Counted from the first letter of the stretch, positions 54,333-62,673 are shown. The stretch: DNA of 64,000 nt from Bacteroidaceae bacterium (GCA_017522785.1 JAFWYF010000035.1:1-64000), one strand, 5' to 3'. The notes: generated by a model from the letters alone, not told the origin. Numbers and translations: made by a program.

Positions 54333-55979
54333 CTATTTTTTATCAATTTTCAGAACTCTGTCGCAGAATTGTATTATTGCAGGGCGGTGTGTTACGAATA
54401 TAAGGGTCTTGCCTGTCTGTTGCGATGTAAGACGTTGCAACATCTCTTGCTCGGTCTCTTCGTCGAGAGCCGATGTAACCTCGTCGAGAATAAGAATAGT
54501 GCCGGGACGTAATATGGAGCGTGCTATAGCAATGCGTTGTGCTTGTCCTTCGCTCAAACCACCTCCTTGCTCCGATAGTTCGCTATCCAAGCCTTGTGGC
54601 AGGTCAAAAACAAAATCGGCACATGCCGTCCTAAGTGCGTTGCATAGCATCTCGTCGGTTGCTTCGGGATTGCCCATAAGCAGGTTGTCGCGAATGGTAC
54701 CACTTACCAAACTATTTCCTTGTGGCACATACACGAAATTACAGCGTGTGAGTGGCGATGAATTATGCTGTTCCGAGTCGTTGTAAATCTCAATTGTTCC
54801 CTCTTGTGGAGTTATAAGCGCAACTAAAAGACGTATAAGAGTAGTCTTCCCGGCTCCTGTTTCTCCAATTATTGCAGTGGCACTGTTGGGCGTGAAATCG
54901 AAGTCGAAATTCTCGAAAATACTGTTGCCCTCATTGTCATATTTGAAACCGACATTCTTAAAACGAACACCGGCAATGCCACTTAACATTTTTACCTCTC
55001 CCTGCTCCTCTTGTGGAATATCTTCCAATTCTTTGAGTCGCTCGGTTGCGGTAAGTGCCGACACCATCCCCGGTAAATATCTGCTAAGGTCCATTGTTGG
55101 GCGTTGTATCAACCCTACTAATTGCAAGAATGCCGACAATGTTCCAAATGTGATGCTTCCCGAATACAATCCTTGAACACCCCATAGAAAAGCAGTTAAG
55201 TAGCCACCTGCAAACCCCAACTGTATAAACGAAAAAGCACCAATAGAGAACTTTGTGCGACTGCGCACCTGTTGGTGCAGGTTGTCTTGCAGTTGTGTCA
55301 GTCGCTCCTCGGTTTGCCTGTTTTGTTCCAAAGCTTTTATAAGAGCTTTATGCTGAAGGCTCTCTTGTAATACCGATTGTATACGGCTATCGCTCTCTCG
55401 TATCTGACGATTGTAGTTACGCATGCTTTTTACATAAATACGGCTTACAACAAGACACACCGGCAGGATAAAAAGAATAGCAACAGCAAGTAGCGGACTC
55501 ATGCTGAACAGCAGAAAGAACGATGCAATAAGTTGTATTACAACCACTATGACAGCAGGTGTGGTTTCGGTGATGAGCGTGGTTATTCCATTGACATCCG
55601 ATTCCAAACGGTTAATGAGGTCTCCTGTGTGGTGCTTCTGAAGATATAGCCATTGGCTACGCATTAGGCGAGAGAATATACTCAAACGCATTCTGTTGTT
55701 GGCTCTCACACCAAGAATGTTGCTAATCCATCGATTGCAACTGCGTGCCAAAATCTCTATTAGCATAAGAACACCTATAACCACTCCTGTAATCAGCAAG
55801 GAACCATTGACCTCTCCGGTGGCAATGTCAATAGCTCTTTTGCATGCGAGCACCCACAGCAATTGACACACAACGTCGCTTAGCCCGGCAACAGTGCTCA
55901 ATATCACTTGCTTACGTGCCCCTTTGGAGTTTGTCCATAGCCAGTAGAGCAGTGTCTTTATAGAAATTAACTTTTTCAA
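54333..55979 (-). CDS. ABC transporter, fused permease and ATPase
   Basis: A 548-residue half-transporter exporter. Six hydrophobic segments occupy about 15-300, followed by the nucleotide-binding domain: Walker A GETGAGKTTLIRLL, Q-loop VYVPQGNSLVSGTIRDNLL, signature LSEGQAQRIAIARSIL, Walker B TILILDEVTSALDEE and the H-loop VTHRP. It should work as a homodimer exporting a lipid, drug or peptide. The frame is closed by TAA immediately before TTG 55979, so translation probably starts at that TTG. Monocistronic. Confidence 0.88.
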   Translation of the reverse strand: MKKLISIKTLLYWLWTNSKGARKQVILSTVAGLSDVVCQLLWVLACKRAIDIATGEVNGSLLITGVVIGVLMLIEILARSCNRWISNILGVRANNRMRLSIFSRLMRSQWLYLQKHHTGDLINRLESDVNGITTLITETTPAVIVVVIQLIASFFLLFSMSPLLAVAILFILPVCLVVSRIYVKSMRNYNRQIRESDSRIQSVLQESLQHKALIKALEQNRQTEERLTQLQDNLHQQVRSRTKFSIGAFSFIQLGFAGGYLTAFLWGVQGLYSGSITFGTLSAFLQLVGLIQRPTMDLSRYLPGMVSALTATERLKELEDIPQEEQGEVKMLSGIAGVRFKNVGFKYDNEGNSIFENFDFDFTPNSATAIIGETGAGKTTLIRLLVALITPQEGTIEIYNDSEQHNSSPLTRCNFVYVPQGNSLVSGTIRDNLLMGNPEATDEMLCNALRTACADFVFDLPQGLDSELSEQGGGLSEGQAQRIAIARSILRPGTILILDEVTSALDEETEQEMLQRLTSQQTGKTLIFVTHRPAIIQFCDRVLKIDKK

Positions 55980-56136
55980 TTATCACAATTTAAATTCTCT
56001 GCGAAGTTACAAAATGCATCGTTTATATACAATAAAAAAGTCCATTATCGTATAAATGAACACCTTATTGCATCCTTTTTTGCAATGTATAGAGCATAAT
56101 TTTGTCCCCTTTTAAAAGAATTTAAAGAGTAAAAAT

Positions 56137-56167
56137 CTTGTATTCTTGTAACAAAGCACTACTTTTG
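56137..56167 (+). promoter_or_regulatory. Promoter of the transglutaminase-like lipoprotein gene
   Basis: CTTG (56137-56140), 19 nt, then the perfect -7 box TACTTTTG (56160-56167). Transcription start near 56175 rules out the in-frame GTG at 56167 as translation start and supports ATG 56209. Confidence 0.6.
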
Positions 56168-56208
56168 TGTACAAACAATTTCAAAAAATAATAAAAATCT
56201 ATATACCT

Positions 56209-58860
56209 ATGAAGCAATGCGCAAAAGCGCTTTTTATGGCGCTGATTACAATCACAATGGTGGCTTGCGGAGCTACCGACAAAAATGGTTTTTCGGGTAG
56301 TGAACAATTTGTATCCGATTTTGAATCTCGTCGCACACTTTTGGACAATGCTGTCTCCTTCTCTGTTTTTGAGAAAGAACTCACAACAGAACAGAATCAG
56401 GCATTACAATTCTTGTATGCCTATATGCCATTGCCCGACGCAGTCGATTATTCCGGCGATTTCTATCTTATGAATGTCGATTATGCGCTCAAAGCACGCA
56501 CCGAAATGCCATGGGGCAGTGTGGTACCCGACAGAGAATTCCTCCATTTCGTGTTGCCGGTTCGTGTAAATAACGAAAACATGGACGAAAGTCGTAAGGT
56601 CTTCTACGAAGAACTAAAAGAACGAGTGAAGGGCCTTTCTATGTACGACGCAGTGCTCGAAGTGAACCATTGGTGCCACGAGAAGGTAACATATACCCCT
56701 AGCGACGAGCGTACAAGTGCTCCGCTTGCAACAGTCCGTACCGCATACGGCCGTTGTGGTGAGGAATCTACATTTACTGTGGCCGCTCTGCGTGCAGTGG
56801 GCATCCCTGCTCGTCAGGTTTACACCCCACGCTGGGCGCACACCGATAATAACCACGCATGGGTTGAGGCTTGGGTAAATGGCCAATGGCATTTCCTTGG
56901 AGCTTGCGAGCCGGAACCTGTTCTCGATTTAGGTTGGTTCAATGCTCCTGCATCTCGAGGCATGCTCATGCACACCAAAGCCTTCGGATGTTACAACGGC
57001 CCCGAGGAGGTTATGAGCAAAACACCTTGCTACACCGAAATAAATGTTACCGACAACTATGCACCAACAGCATTGTCTGTAGTACAGGTTGTAGACGAAA
57101 AAGGAGCTCCGGTAAAAGCAACAGTGGAATTCAAGATATACAACTATGCCGAATTCTTTACCGCTGCAAAGCGCGAGTGCGATGAAAATGGTTTTACATC
57201 GCTCAAAACCGGTCTAGGCGATATAATAGCATGGGCATACAACGAAGGCAAATATGGCTATGGCAAAATTAGTGTGGGTAAGACAGATACCCTGAAGATT
57301 GTACTCGACAAATCGGCAGGTTACACAGCTGTGGAAACAATGGATGTAACTCCACCTGTAGAACGCAGCACAGTGCCTCCACTCACCGACGAACAGATAG
57401 CAGAGAATAGTCGTCGTTTCACTCTCGAGGACTCAATACGAAATTCCTATGTGGCAACCTTCCCAACAGCAGAGCAGGCGACAGAACTTGCGAAAGAACT
57501 ATCTTTGCCACAAAACATTGTGGTGGAATTGGTAAAGAAATCCCGTGGAAACCATTCAACCATTACAACCTTTTTACGTGAAACAAGCACCGATAATCGT
57601 GCAATGGCGCTTAACTTGTTACAAGCAATTTCCGATAAGGATTTGCGAGATATCTCTCCCGATGTTCTTGCCGACCACCTTGCTATGTCGCCACAGAACA
57701 GCGGGTTAACCCCCGACGTTTACAATCGCTACATACTCAATCCGCGCATAAGCAACGAACAACTCACTCCCTATAAATCATTCTTTAGAAATGCTATTTC
57801 CAACGATGAAATGGAGGAATATCGTGCGAATCCCGAACTATGGGTGGAGTGGTGTCGCAACAATATACAGGTCGATAATGAATGGAATCCTTTGATGCTC
57901 TGCATGTCGCCTGAAGGAGTGTGGAACAGCAGAACAACCGACAGCCATTCACGCGACATATTCTTCGTTGCAGCGGCTCGTAGCATGGGCATCCCTGCCC
58001 GCATCGACGGAGTTACAGGAAAAACGCAATACATAGACAAAAAAGGCCATCTATGCGATGTCAATTTCAATGTAACATCAGCGGGTACAGCATCGCAGTC
58101 GAGCGGAACATTATATGCAAGTTACACACCCACTGAGTTCATAGACAATCCAAAATACTATTCTCATTTTACCATCTCTAAAATTGTCGATGGACGTTTG
58201 CACCTGCAATCCTACCCCGAAGAGGCAACATCGTGGCAGTCGTTGCTGAAAAACGGCACAAAAATAGATAGTGGCGACTATCTGCTCATTACAGGAACAC
58301 GTATGGCAAGTGGCAGTGTATTGGCACACCTCACATTCTTTAATGTGCCTCAAGATAGTAAAACGAAATTACACATGGTGCAACGCGAAAGTAAAGACGA
58401 CCTCTCTGTTATTGGCGATTTTAACAGCGAAAATCTCTATTACGACCTTGCTACAGACAGCAAACGCTCACTCCTCTCAACAACAGGACGTGGCTACTAT
58501 ATTATAGCACTCATAGACCCAAACAGTGAACCAACCAACCACTTCTTGCGCGACGTAATGCCCTACAAAGAACAGTTTGAGTCGTGGGGGCAAAAGATGA
58601 TGTTGCTGTTCAAGGACCGTTCTGCAGTAGAACGTTTCAAAGCCGATGATTTCCCCAACCTTCCATCGACGGTAGTAATGGGAACCGACATCGACAATAC
58701 AATAGAGAAAGAGATTGCCACCAACTTGAAACTAAAGGCAACCAACCGTCCCATAATTCTTGTTGCCGACACTTTCAATAGGGTTGTGTTTATGTCGCAG
58801 GGCTATTCTATTGGTCTAGGCGAGCAACTCCTAAAAGTGATAAACAAACTGAAGAATTAG
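56209..58860 (+). CDS. Large lipoprotein with transglutaminase-like domains
   Basis: 883 residues from ATG 56209 with lipoprotein signal MKQCAKALFMALITITMVAC (lipid Cys20). A transglutaminase-like cysteine protease domain (about 130-240) has the triad region GRCGEESTFTVAALRAVGIP (Cys183), NNHAWVEAWV (His216) and an acidic partner in LGACEPEP. A second related domain (about 590-660) keeps SMGIPARIDG but lacks an obvious Cys at the equivalent place (DSHSRDIFFVAAARSMG), so it is probably inactive. Beta-sandwich regions lie between and after. Such proteins act on cell-surface proteins or peptides; the substrate is unknown. Monocistronic, closed by a strong hairpin. Confidence 0.8.
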   Translation: MKQCAKALFMALITITMVACGATDKNGFSGSEQFVSDFESRRTLLDNAVSFSVFEKELTTEQNQALQFLYAYMPLPDAVDYSGDFYLMNVDYALKARTEMPWGSVVPDREFLHFVLPVRVNNENMDESRKVFYEELKERVKGLSMYDAVLEVNHWCHEKVTYTPSDERTSAPLATVRTAYGRCGEESTFTVAALRAVGIPARQVYTPRWAHTDNNHAWVEAWVNGQWHFLGACEPEPVLDLGWFNAPASRGMLMHTKAFGCYNGPEEVMSKTPCYTEINVTDNYAPTALSVVQVVDEKGAPVKATVEFKIYNYAEFFTAAKRECDENGFTSLKTGLGDIIAWAYNEGKYGYGKISVGKTDTLKIVLDKSAGYTAVETMDVTPPVERSTVPPLTDEQIAENSRRFTLEDSIRNSYVATFPTAEQATELAKELSLPQNIVVELVKKSRGNHSTITTFLRETSTDNRAMALNLLQAISDKDLRDISPDVLADHLAMSPQNSGLTPDVYNRYILNPRISNEQLTPYKSFFRNAISNDEMEEYRANPELWVEWCRNNIQVDNEWNPLMLCMSPEGVWNSRTTDSHSRDIFFVAAARSMGIPARIDGVTGKTQYIDKKGHLCDVNFNVTSAGTASQSSGTLYASYTPTEFIDNPKYYSHFTISKIVDGRLHLQSYPEEATSWQSLLKNGTKIDSGDYLLITGTRMASGSVLAHLTFFNVPQDSKTKLHMVQRESKDDLSVIGDFNSENLYYDLATDSKRSLLSTTGRGYYIIALIDPNSEPTNHFLRDVMPYKEQFESWGQKMMLLFKDRSAVERFKADDFPNLPSTVVMGTDIDNTIEKEIATNLKLKATNRPIILVADTFNRVVFMSQGYSIGLGEQLLKVINKLKN

Positions 58861-58894
58861 AAGGTAATAACCGTTATAACAAAAATTGGATTAC

Positions 58895-58944
58895 ACAAAC
58901 AGTCAGTGGGGTTGAACTTTGGTTCAGCCCCACTGACTGTTTGT
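58895..58944 (+). terminator. Hairpin terminator after the transglutaminase-like gene
   Basis: A 23-bp stem with one G-U pair (58895-58917 with 58922-58944) and a 4-nt loop starts 34 nt after the stop. A moderately T-rich tail follows. It would also stop transcripts entering from the right. Confidence 0.75.
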
Positions 58945-59001
58945 ATGCTTGTATCTTATTGCCTCTACGATTCGACTACAATACGTATATAGTGATGCAA
59001 A

Positions 59002-59188
59002 ACTCTTATAGAGAGACGAACAAATATTATAACTGTTTAAATATCAAGTAGAAAAGACTTGCTCAAAGAGTGTATTAACTAAACAAATCCTATTTTTTAT
59101 ACAGAGTAAATATTTTTAAGCAACTTTAAATTAATTTACGAATAATTTTATACATTTGTGAAAAATCGTTTCGTCTCTCTATAAGAGT
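59002..59188. repeat. 19-bp perfect inverted repeats enclosing 149 bp (invertible-promoter architecture)
   Basis: ACTCTTATAGAGAGACGAA at 59002-59020 recurs as its exact inverse complement at 59170-59188. The 149 bp between hold no gene but carry a perfect -7 box close to the right repeat pointing outward, and a weaker one (AATATTTG on the minus strand, 59028-59021) abutting the left repeat pointing outward left. This matches the plan of Bacteroidetes invertible promoters. No duplicated target site was seen outside the repeats, so an insertion element is less likely. No recombinase gene is in the window. Confidence 0.6.
59151..59158 (+). promoter_or_regulatory. -7 box facing the accessory operon
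   Basis: TACATTTG is a perfect TAnnTTTG. No TTTG is seen at the canonical distance; TTTA at 59125-59128 is 22 nt upstream. Transcription would start near 59165, cross the right inverted repeat and reach the sigma-like gene after about 90 nt. In the orientation given, this promoter is aligned with the operon. Confidence 0.5.
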
Positions 59189-59254
59189 CGAAAGAAAATT
59201 GATATTTAACTTTATCAAAATAAATTTTGCAAAGGCTATAGTAATAAAAAGGCT

Positions 59255-60073
59255 ATGATTGATTTAACGAAAAAAGATTTGAATTATTTGAAGAATCTTC
59301 AATCAGTTGAAGGTGATTTAGAAATTGCAAGAAGGGTTGTTTGTAATGATAAAATAGCGATACACTATTTTTTAGGAAGTTTTTCTATTCCATTTTTAAA
59401 TTATATAGGTAGAGAAATAATGAAATTAGAAGGGTGTTATGTAAATGGTATATTATGCTATTATCCTGATATAAGCGCCGATTATTATACGTTTATAGGT
59501 GCTGAATTTATAAAGCCAATAGATAAGTTTGTATATAAATATTTTGAAAAAAGTTATGTGAATTTATCTATGAATAATTCTACCGAAGATGAGTATATTC
59601 CAACATGGTATAAGGTTGCGTTATATAAAGGAGTGAAAAATAAAGGAGTTAAAGAAGCGCGCCTTTATACCTATATAAATACAATAACTGTAAGACATTT
59701 TATTAATCTTAAAAAGAAATTGGATAAAAAAAATGAAAAAAATATAGATGATATGCTAGAATCTGAGAGTGTTTCTATTCTAATAGATCACAATGGATTT
59801 GATGAACTTATATTATCAGAAGAAAATCCCAAATATGAAGAACTTAGGGAGGCTTGGGATTCACTTAAAGAAAGAGATAGGTTGATATTAAAATATTTAG
59901 TAATAGAGAACCGAAAGCCACTAGAAATTTTTGATGAAATGATTCAATATGTAAGGACAAATATTCCAATAGAGCAATACACTAGAAAACAAAAACAAGA
60001 TGTAATCTCATTAATGAAGAGTCAAGCAAAAAGACATTTACGCGAACTTATTTTAAGAAGAAGAGTAAAATAG
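59255..60073 (+). CDS. Sigma-70-family-like (ECF-type) protein
   Basis: 272 residues, unusually AT-rich DNA. Weak but consistent resemblance to ECF sigma factors: DKIAIHYFLGSFSIPFLNYIG (split by one residue) as region 2.1-like helix, ARLYTYINTITVRHFINLKK as region 2.4-like helix, and a C-terminal region 4-like helix-turn-helix, LKERDRLILKYLVIENRKP through ISLMKSQAKRHLRELI (about 195-268). It is longer than typical ECF factors (about 180-200 residues), with a long insertion between the two helices of region 2. The anti-sigma-like gene starts 1 nt after its stop. I infer a dedicated regulator of this operon. Confidence 0.6.
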   Translation: MIDLTKKDLNYLKNLQSVEGDLEIARRVVCNDKIAIHYFLGSFSIPFLNYIGREIMKLEGCYVNGILCYYPDISADYYTFIGAEFIKPIDKFVYKYFEKSYVNLSMNNSTEDEYIPTWYKVALYKGVKNKGVKEARLYTYINTITVRHFINLKKKLDKKNEKNIDDMLESESVSILIDHNGFDELILSEENPKYEELREAWDSLKERDRLILKYLVIENRKPLEIFDEMIQYVRTNIPIEQYTRKQKQDVISLMKSQAKRHLRELILRRRVK

Positions 60074-60074
60074 T

Positions 60075-60356
60075 ATGAAACATTTGATTAGAGATTTAGA
60101 ACTTATTGCATATTTAGAAGGAGAACTAAATAAAGAAGAAATAAGGATATTGAAAAGAAAATTAGAGGAGAATGGAGAACTTAATATGCTATATCATTTA
60201 CAATTGTCTTACGATGAGGGTTTGGAAGAGTATGCTAATGAGTTAATTGGGGAAGATGATTTTAATACAGAGTCTGTTAAAACAATAGCAATCAATCATA
60301 ATTTTGATAGTGAGTATATAATAGCGGCAAATAAAAAAAATCCGAAAAAAGAATAA
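60075..60356 (+). CDS. Short anti-sigma-like protein
   Basis: 93 charged residues starting MKHLIRDLELIAYLEGELNK, a pattern like the N-terminal helices of anti-sigma factors (LIAYLEGEL... EEIRILKRKLEENGEL). There is no zinc-binding HxxxCxxC, no transmembrane helix and no periplasmic domain, so any anti-sigma function would be cytosolic. Its 3' half was duplicated in tandem downstream. The call rests on position directly after a sigma-like gene and on the helical pattern only. Confidence 0.45.
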   Translation: MKHLIRDLELIAYLEGELNKEEIRILKRKLEENGELNMLYHLQLSYDEGLEEYANELIGEDDFNTESVKTIAINHNFDSEYIIAANKKNPKKE

Positions 60357-60635
60357 GAATTTTACTAGAAAAACTCATTGTTGGTCTCTATGCTTATGAA
60401 ACATTAAAGATTTATAATGTTTATAATTGTATTAAAAGATGATATAGGTATAGAAGGAAATATCATGAATATATTAAGTCGATGATTTCTATACAGTATA
60501 AACAAAAACAATAACGATCAATCATAATTTTAATAGTGAGTATAGAATGGCCACAAATAATAAAATCCGAAAAAAGAATAAGAATTTTACTAGAAAAACT
60601 CATTGTTAGTCTCTATGCTTATGAAACATTAAAGA
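60184..60635 (+). repeat. Tandem duplication (about 226-bp period) with decayed second copy
   Basis: The 3' half of the anti-sigma-like gene plus downstream DNA (about 60184-60409) is repeated at about 60410-60635. The last 130 nt of each copy (60282-60410 and 60508-60635) agree at nearly all positions; the first part of copy 2 is diverged and its frame is broken (a 22-codon frame 60417-60485 ends in TGA). This duplication explains most of the 379-nt gap between 60356 and 60736. The remaining 100 nt before 60736 show no clear element. Confidence 0.85.
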
Positions 60636-60735
60636 GTAGAATGCAACAAATTAATAGTAAGAAAAGGACTTGTCGATGTTCTATTAAAATGGAAGTAGCA
60701 TAAAACGATAATATTAATTTAAAAACAAAAAAGTT

Positions 60736-61902
60736 ATGAATGCACAATTTTCAATTTCAAAAAAACATTTAGAAGATGTTGTAAATCTTGTTAATGACAA
60801 CAAAGTATTTGTAGAGGCAATTTTAAATGAGAAAGATTCGGAAATTTCAATAGATGCTCTCTGTCAAGAACAACTTATGAGTAAATTTACTGTTCCTCAA
60901 ATTGAAGCAGAAGAAATCGTAAATGGATTAAAGAATGGTTGTTCAAAGTTTTATTTTCAGTTTAATAAAAATAAAGAGGCAGAAAACATTCATATAAAAG
61001 AGTGTCTTAAAGAGGTTACAAAGGACTATACAGATGAAGAGCGTAAAGAGATTTATTTAAAAACACTTCGTGAGATCTTGCGCACAAATGGTTCTAACGA
61101 AGAGGTAATCAATACACTCTCAAATTTATCAGCAGAAGAATTACTTGATGAAATAGAAAAAAACATATCAGAAACAATAGATAAGTCATTGTCGTTAGGT
61201 GAATTAGCCAAGTCTGTTAAGGATGAATTGACTTCGGAGATTCTTTCTTCTCTTGCTAAAGAAATCGAAAACAAGAAAAATGAGTATAGTTTAGTTGTTG
61301 CTTTATTACTTTATATTAATCAGCGTGAAGGTAAATTAAACTTATTGTCGAATGATTCTAATTTCCCGCTTTCTACAGAAGAACTTGGAATGTTGGCAGC
61401 CGCATCGATTGAGACTATTATAGTCAATAAAGATTTGCAAGAAAATAAAATTAATATGACAAAGTGGCAAGAGATAATGAAATGGATCCTTGCTGCATTA
61501 ATAGGACTTGCACTACTCGCCTTAGCATGTACAGTAACAGGCTTTGTGGGATTTGGTATATATAGTGTTGTTTTAGCTATCTTTGGTACATGTACAACCA
61601 CAATCTTGATAGGAATGTTTGCTGGTTATTATGTTGCTTCAAAGGTTTCTTCAGATGTTGCAGAAAGTGTTTACAGTATTTTTGAGATGTTTCTTGATTT
61701 TTACGATGCCCATATTATTCCTCTTATAAACAAAATTGGTGTATATTATAAAAAAATGAAGGAATGGGCTAGTGAGCATATTGTTGATAATGTTGAAAAT
61801 ATGGTTACAAAGCAAACTATTGAAAGTTCAGAGCAAATACAAACAGTAACAGTAGACACAGATGAAGACTGTGATGTTGAAACTGCAAAAGTAATGGCAT
61901 AA
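60736..61902 (+). CDS. Unknown protein with two central transmembrane helices
   Basis: 388 residues I do not recognise. Residues 1-245 are acidic and helical without a signal peptide, probably cytosolic, with possible coiled coil around 95-185 (LREILRTNGSNEEVINTLSN region). Two hydrophobic helices follow at about 250-268 and 272-300 (ILAALIGLALLALACTVTGF, then GIYSVVLAIFGTCTTTILIG), and a 90-residue tail with aromatic start and a DTDEDCD acidic end. Both ends would face the cytosol. It is the largest complete protein of the island. Confidence 0.75.
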   Translation: MNAQFSISKKHLEDVVNLVNDNKVFVEAILNEKDSEISIDALCQEQLMSKFTVPQIEAEEIVNGLKNGCSKFYFQFNKNKEAENIHIKECLKEVTKDYTDEERKEIYLKTLREILRTNGSNEEVINTLSNLSAEELLDEIEKNISETIDKSLSLGELAKSVKDELTSEILSSLAKEIENKKNEYSLVVALLLYINQREGKLNLLSNDSNFPLSTEELGMLAAASIETIIVNKDLQENKINMTKWQEIMKWILAALIGLALLALACTVTGFVGFGIYSVVLAIFGTCTTTILIGMFAGYYVASKVSSDVAESVYSIFEMFLDFYDAHIIPLINKIGVYYKKMKEWASEHIVDNVENMVTKQTIESSEQIQTVTVDTDEDCDVETAKVMA

Positions 61903-61914
61903 TGAACAATTTTG

Positions 61915-61954
61915 TATATGAGGGCATAAATTTATTAATGTTTGCCCTCATATA
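61915..61954 (+). other. Intergenic hairpin between the two-TM gene and the zincin gene
   Basis: Perfect 12-bp arms TATATGAGGGCA (61915-61926) and TGCCCTCATATA (61943-61954) enclose a 16-nt loop. No T-run follows, so it may be a weak terminator, attenuator or mRNA-stability element that lowers expression of the genes downstream. Confidence 0.5.
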
Positions 61955-61971
61955 CATTCAATAATTAGAAT

Positions 61972-62658
61972 ATGGAACCAATTACTATGACTATTGCCGG
62001 TGTGGCTATCGTTGTTTCTGCATCGGTAGCTTGGGGAATAAATAAATATCAGGCTATAAAGCGAAAAAATGAAGAGATTTTAATTGCGGCAATATCTCTA
62101 CATGTGGAGAAGGAGGCTCTGCAAAAATCATTAAGTACGTATGCAGAAACTTATTCGTTGGAAGAACCTGATTCGGAGTTGATAGAACGCTTTAAAAATA
62201 AAATAAAAGATATATTTAGGGGTAATATTGAAAATGAATTCTTAAAAAGGGAAACAGTTGAAGAAAAAAGACTATTTGCACAACAAGTTATATATGAGTT
62301 AATAAATAGCATAGGTGTAAAGGTTGATAATATTGAATTTGTGCATGAAGAGTTGAAAGGGGCTTTCGGTGAAACAGGAAGTTCTAACGGGATTGTTACA
62401 GTACGTTTGGATGAAGTACTTCTCGTAGATGATCCTATACAACTTATAAAAACTGCGTGTCATGAATTAAAACACTGTGTTCAAATCCAAACAATAACAA
62501 ATAATGTTTGGGGATATTCTCCACAAAGGGTCGCTGAATATTTATATAGTTGGCAAAATTATGTTTCGCCAACTTCTTTGGAGTGTATAGAAGCATATGA
62601 AAAACAAATAATTGAAATAGATGCCAATAAATTTGTAGATGCAGTCTTTGATTTATAA
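61972..62658 (+). CDS. Membrane-anchored putative zinc metallopeptidase (HELKH)
   Basis: 228 residues. One hydrophobic N-terminal helix (about 5-23, MTIAGVAIVVSASVAWG) followed by basic residues suggests a cytosolic body. The C-terminal half has a strand GIVTVRLDEVLLVDD, then LIKTACHELKHCVQIQ, an HExxH zinc motif (His164, Glu165, His168), and 47 residues later EIDANKFVDAVF, with Glu215 as probable third ligand. HExxH plus ExDAxxF is the gluzincin pattern seen in ImmA/IrrE-like and related proteases. The substrate is unknown; the neighbouring anti-sigma-like and two-TM proteins are candidates, as inference. Confidence 0.6.
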   Translation: MEPITMTIAGVAIVVSASVAWGINKYQAIKRKNEEILIAAISLHVEKEALQKSLSTYAETYSLEEPDSELIERFKNKIKDIFRGNIENEFLKRETVEEKRLFAQQVIYELINSIGVKVDNIEFVHEELKGAFGETGSSNGIVTVRLDEVLLVDDPIQLIKTACHELKHCVQIQTITNNVWGYSPQRVAEYLYSWQNYVSPTSLECIEAYEKQIIEIDANKFVDAVFDL

Positions 62659-62673
62659 AATAGAAAATTATTT

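Noticed and set aside
59002-59188. A miniature transposon (MITE) with 19-bp terminal repeats
   Set aside because: No flanking target-site duplication was found and an outward promoter sits inside; not excluded, but the invertible-promoter reading fits better.
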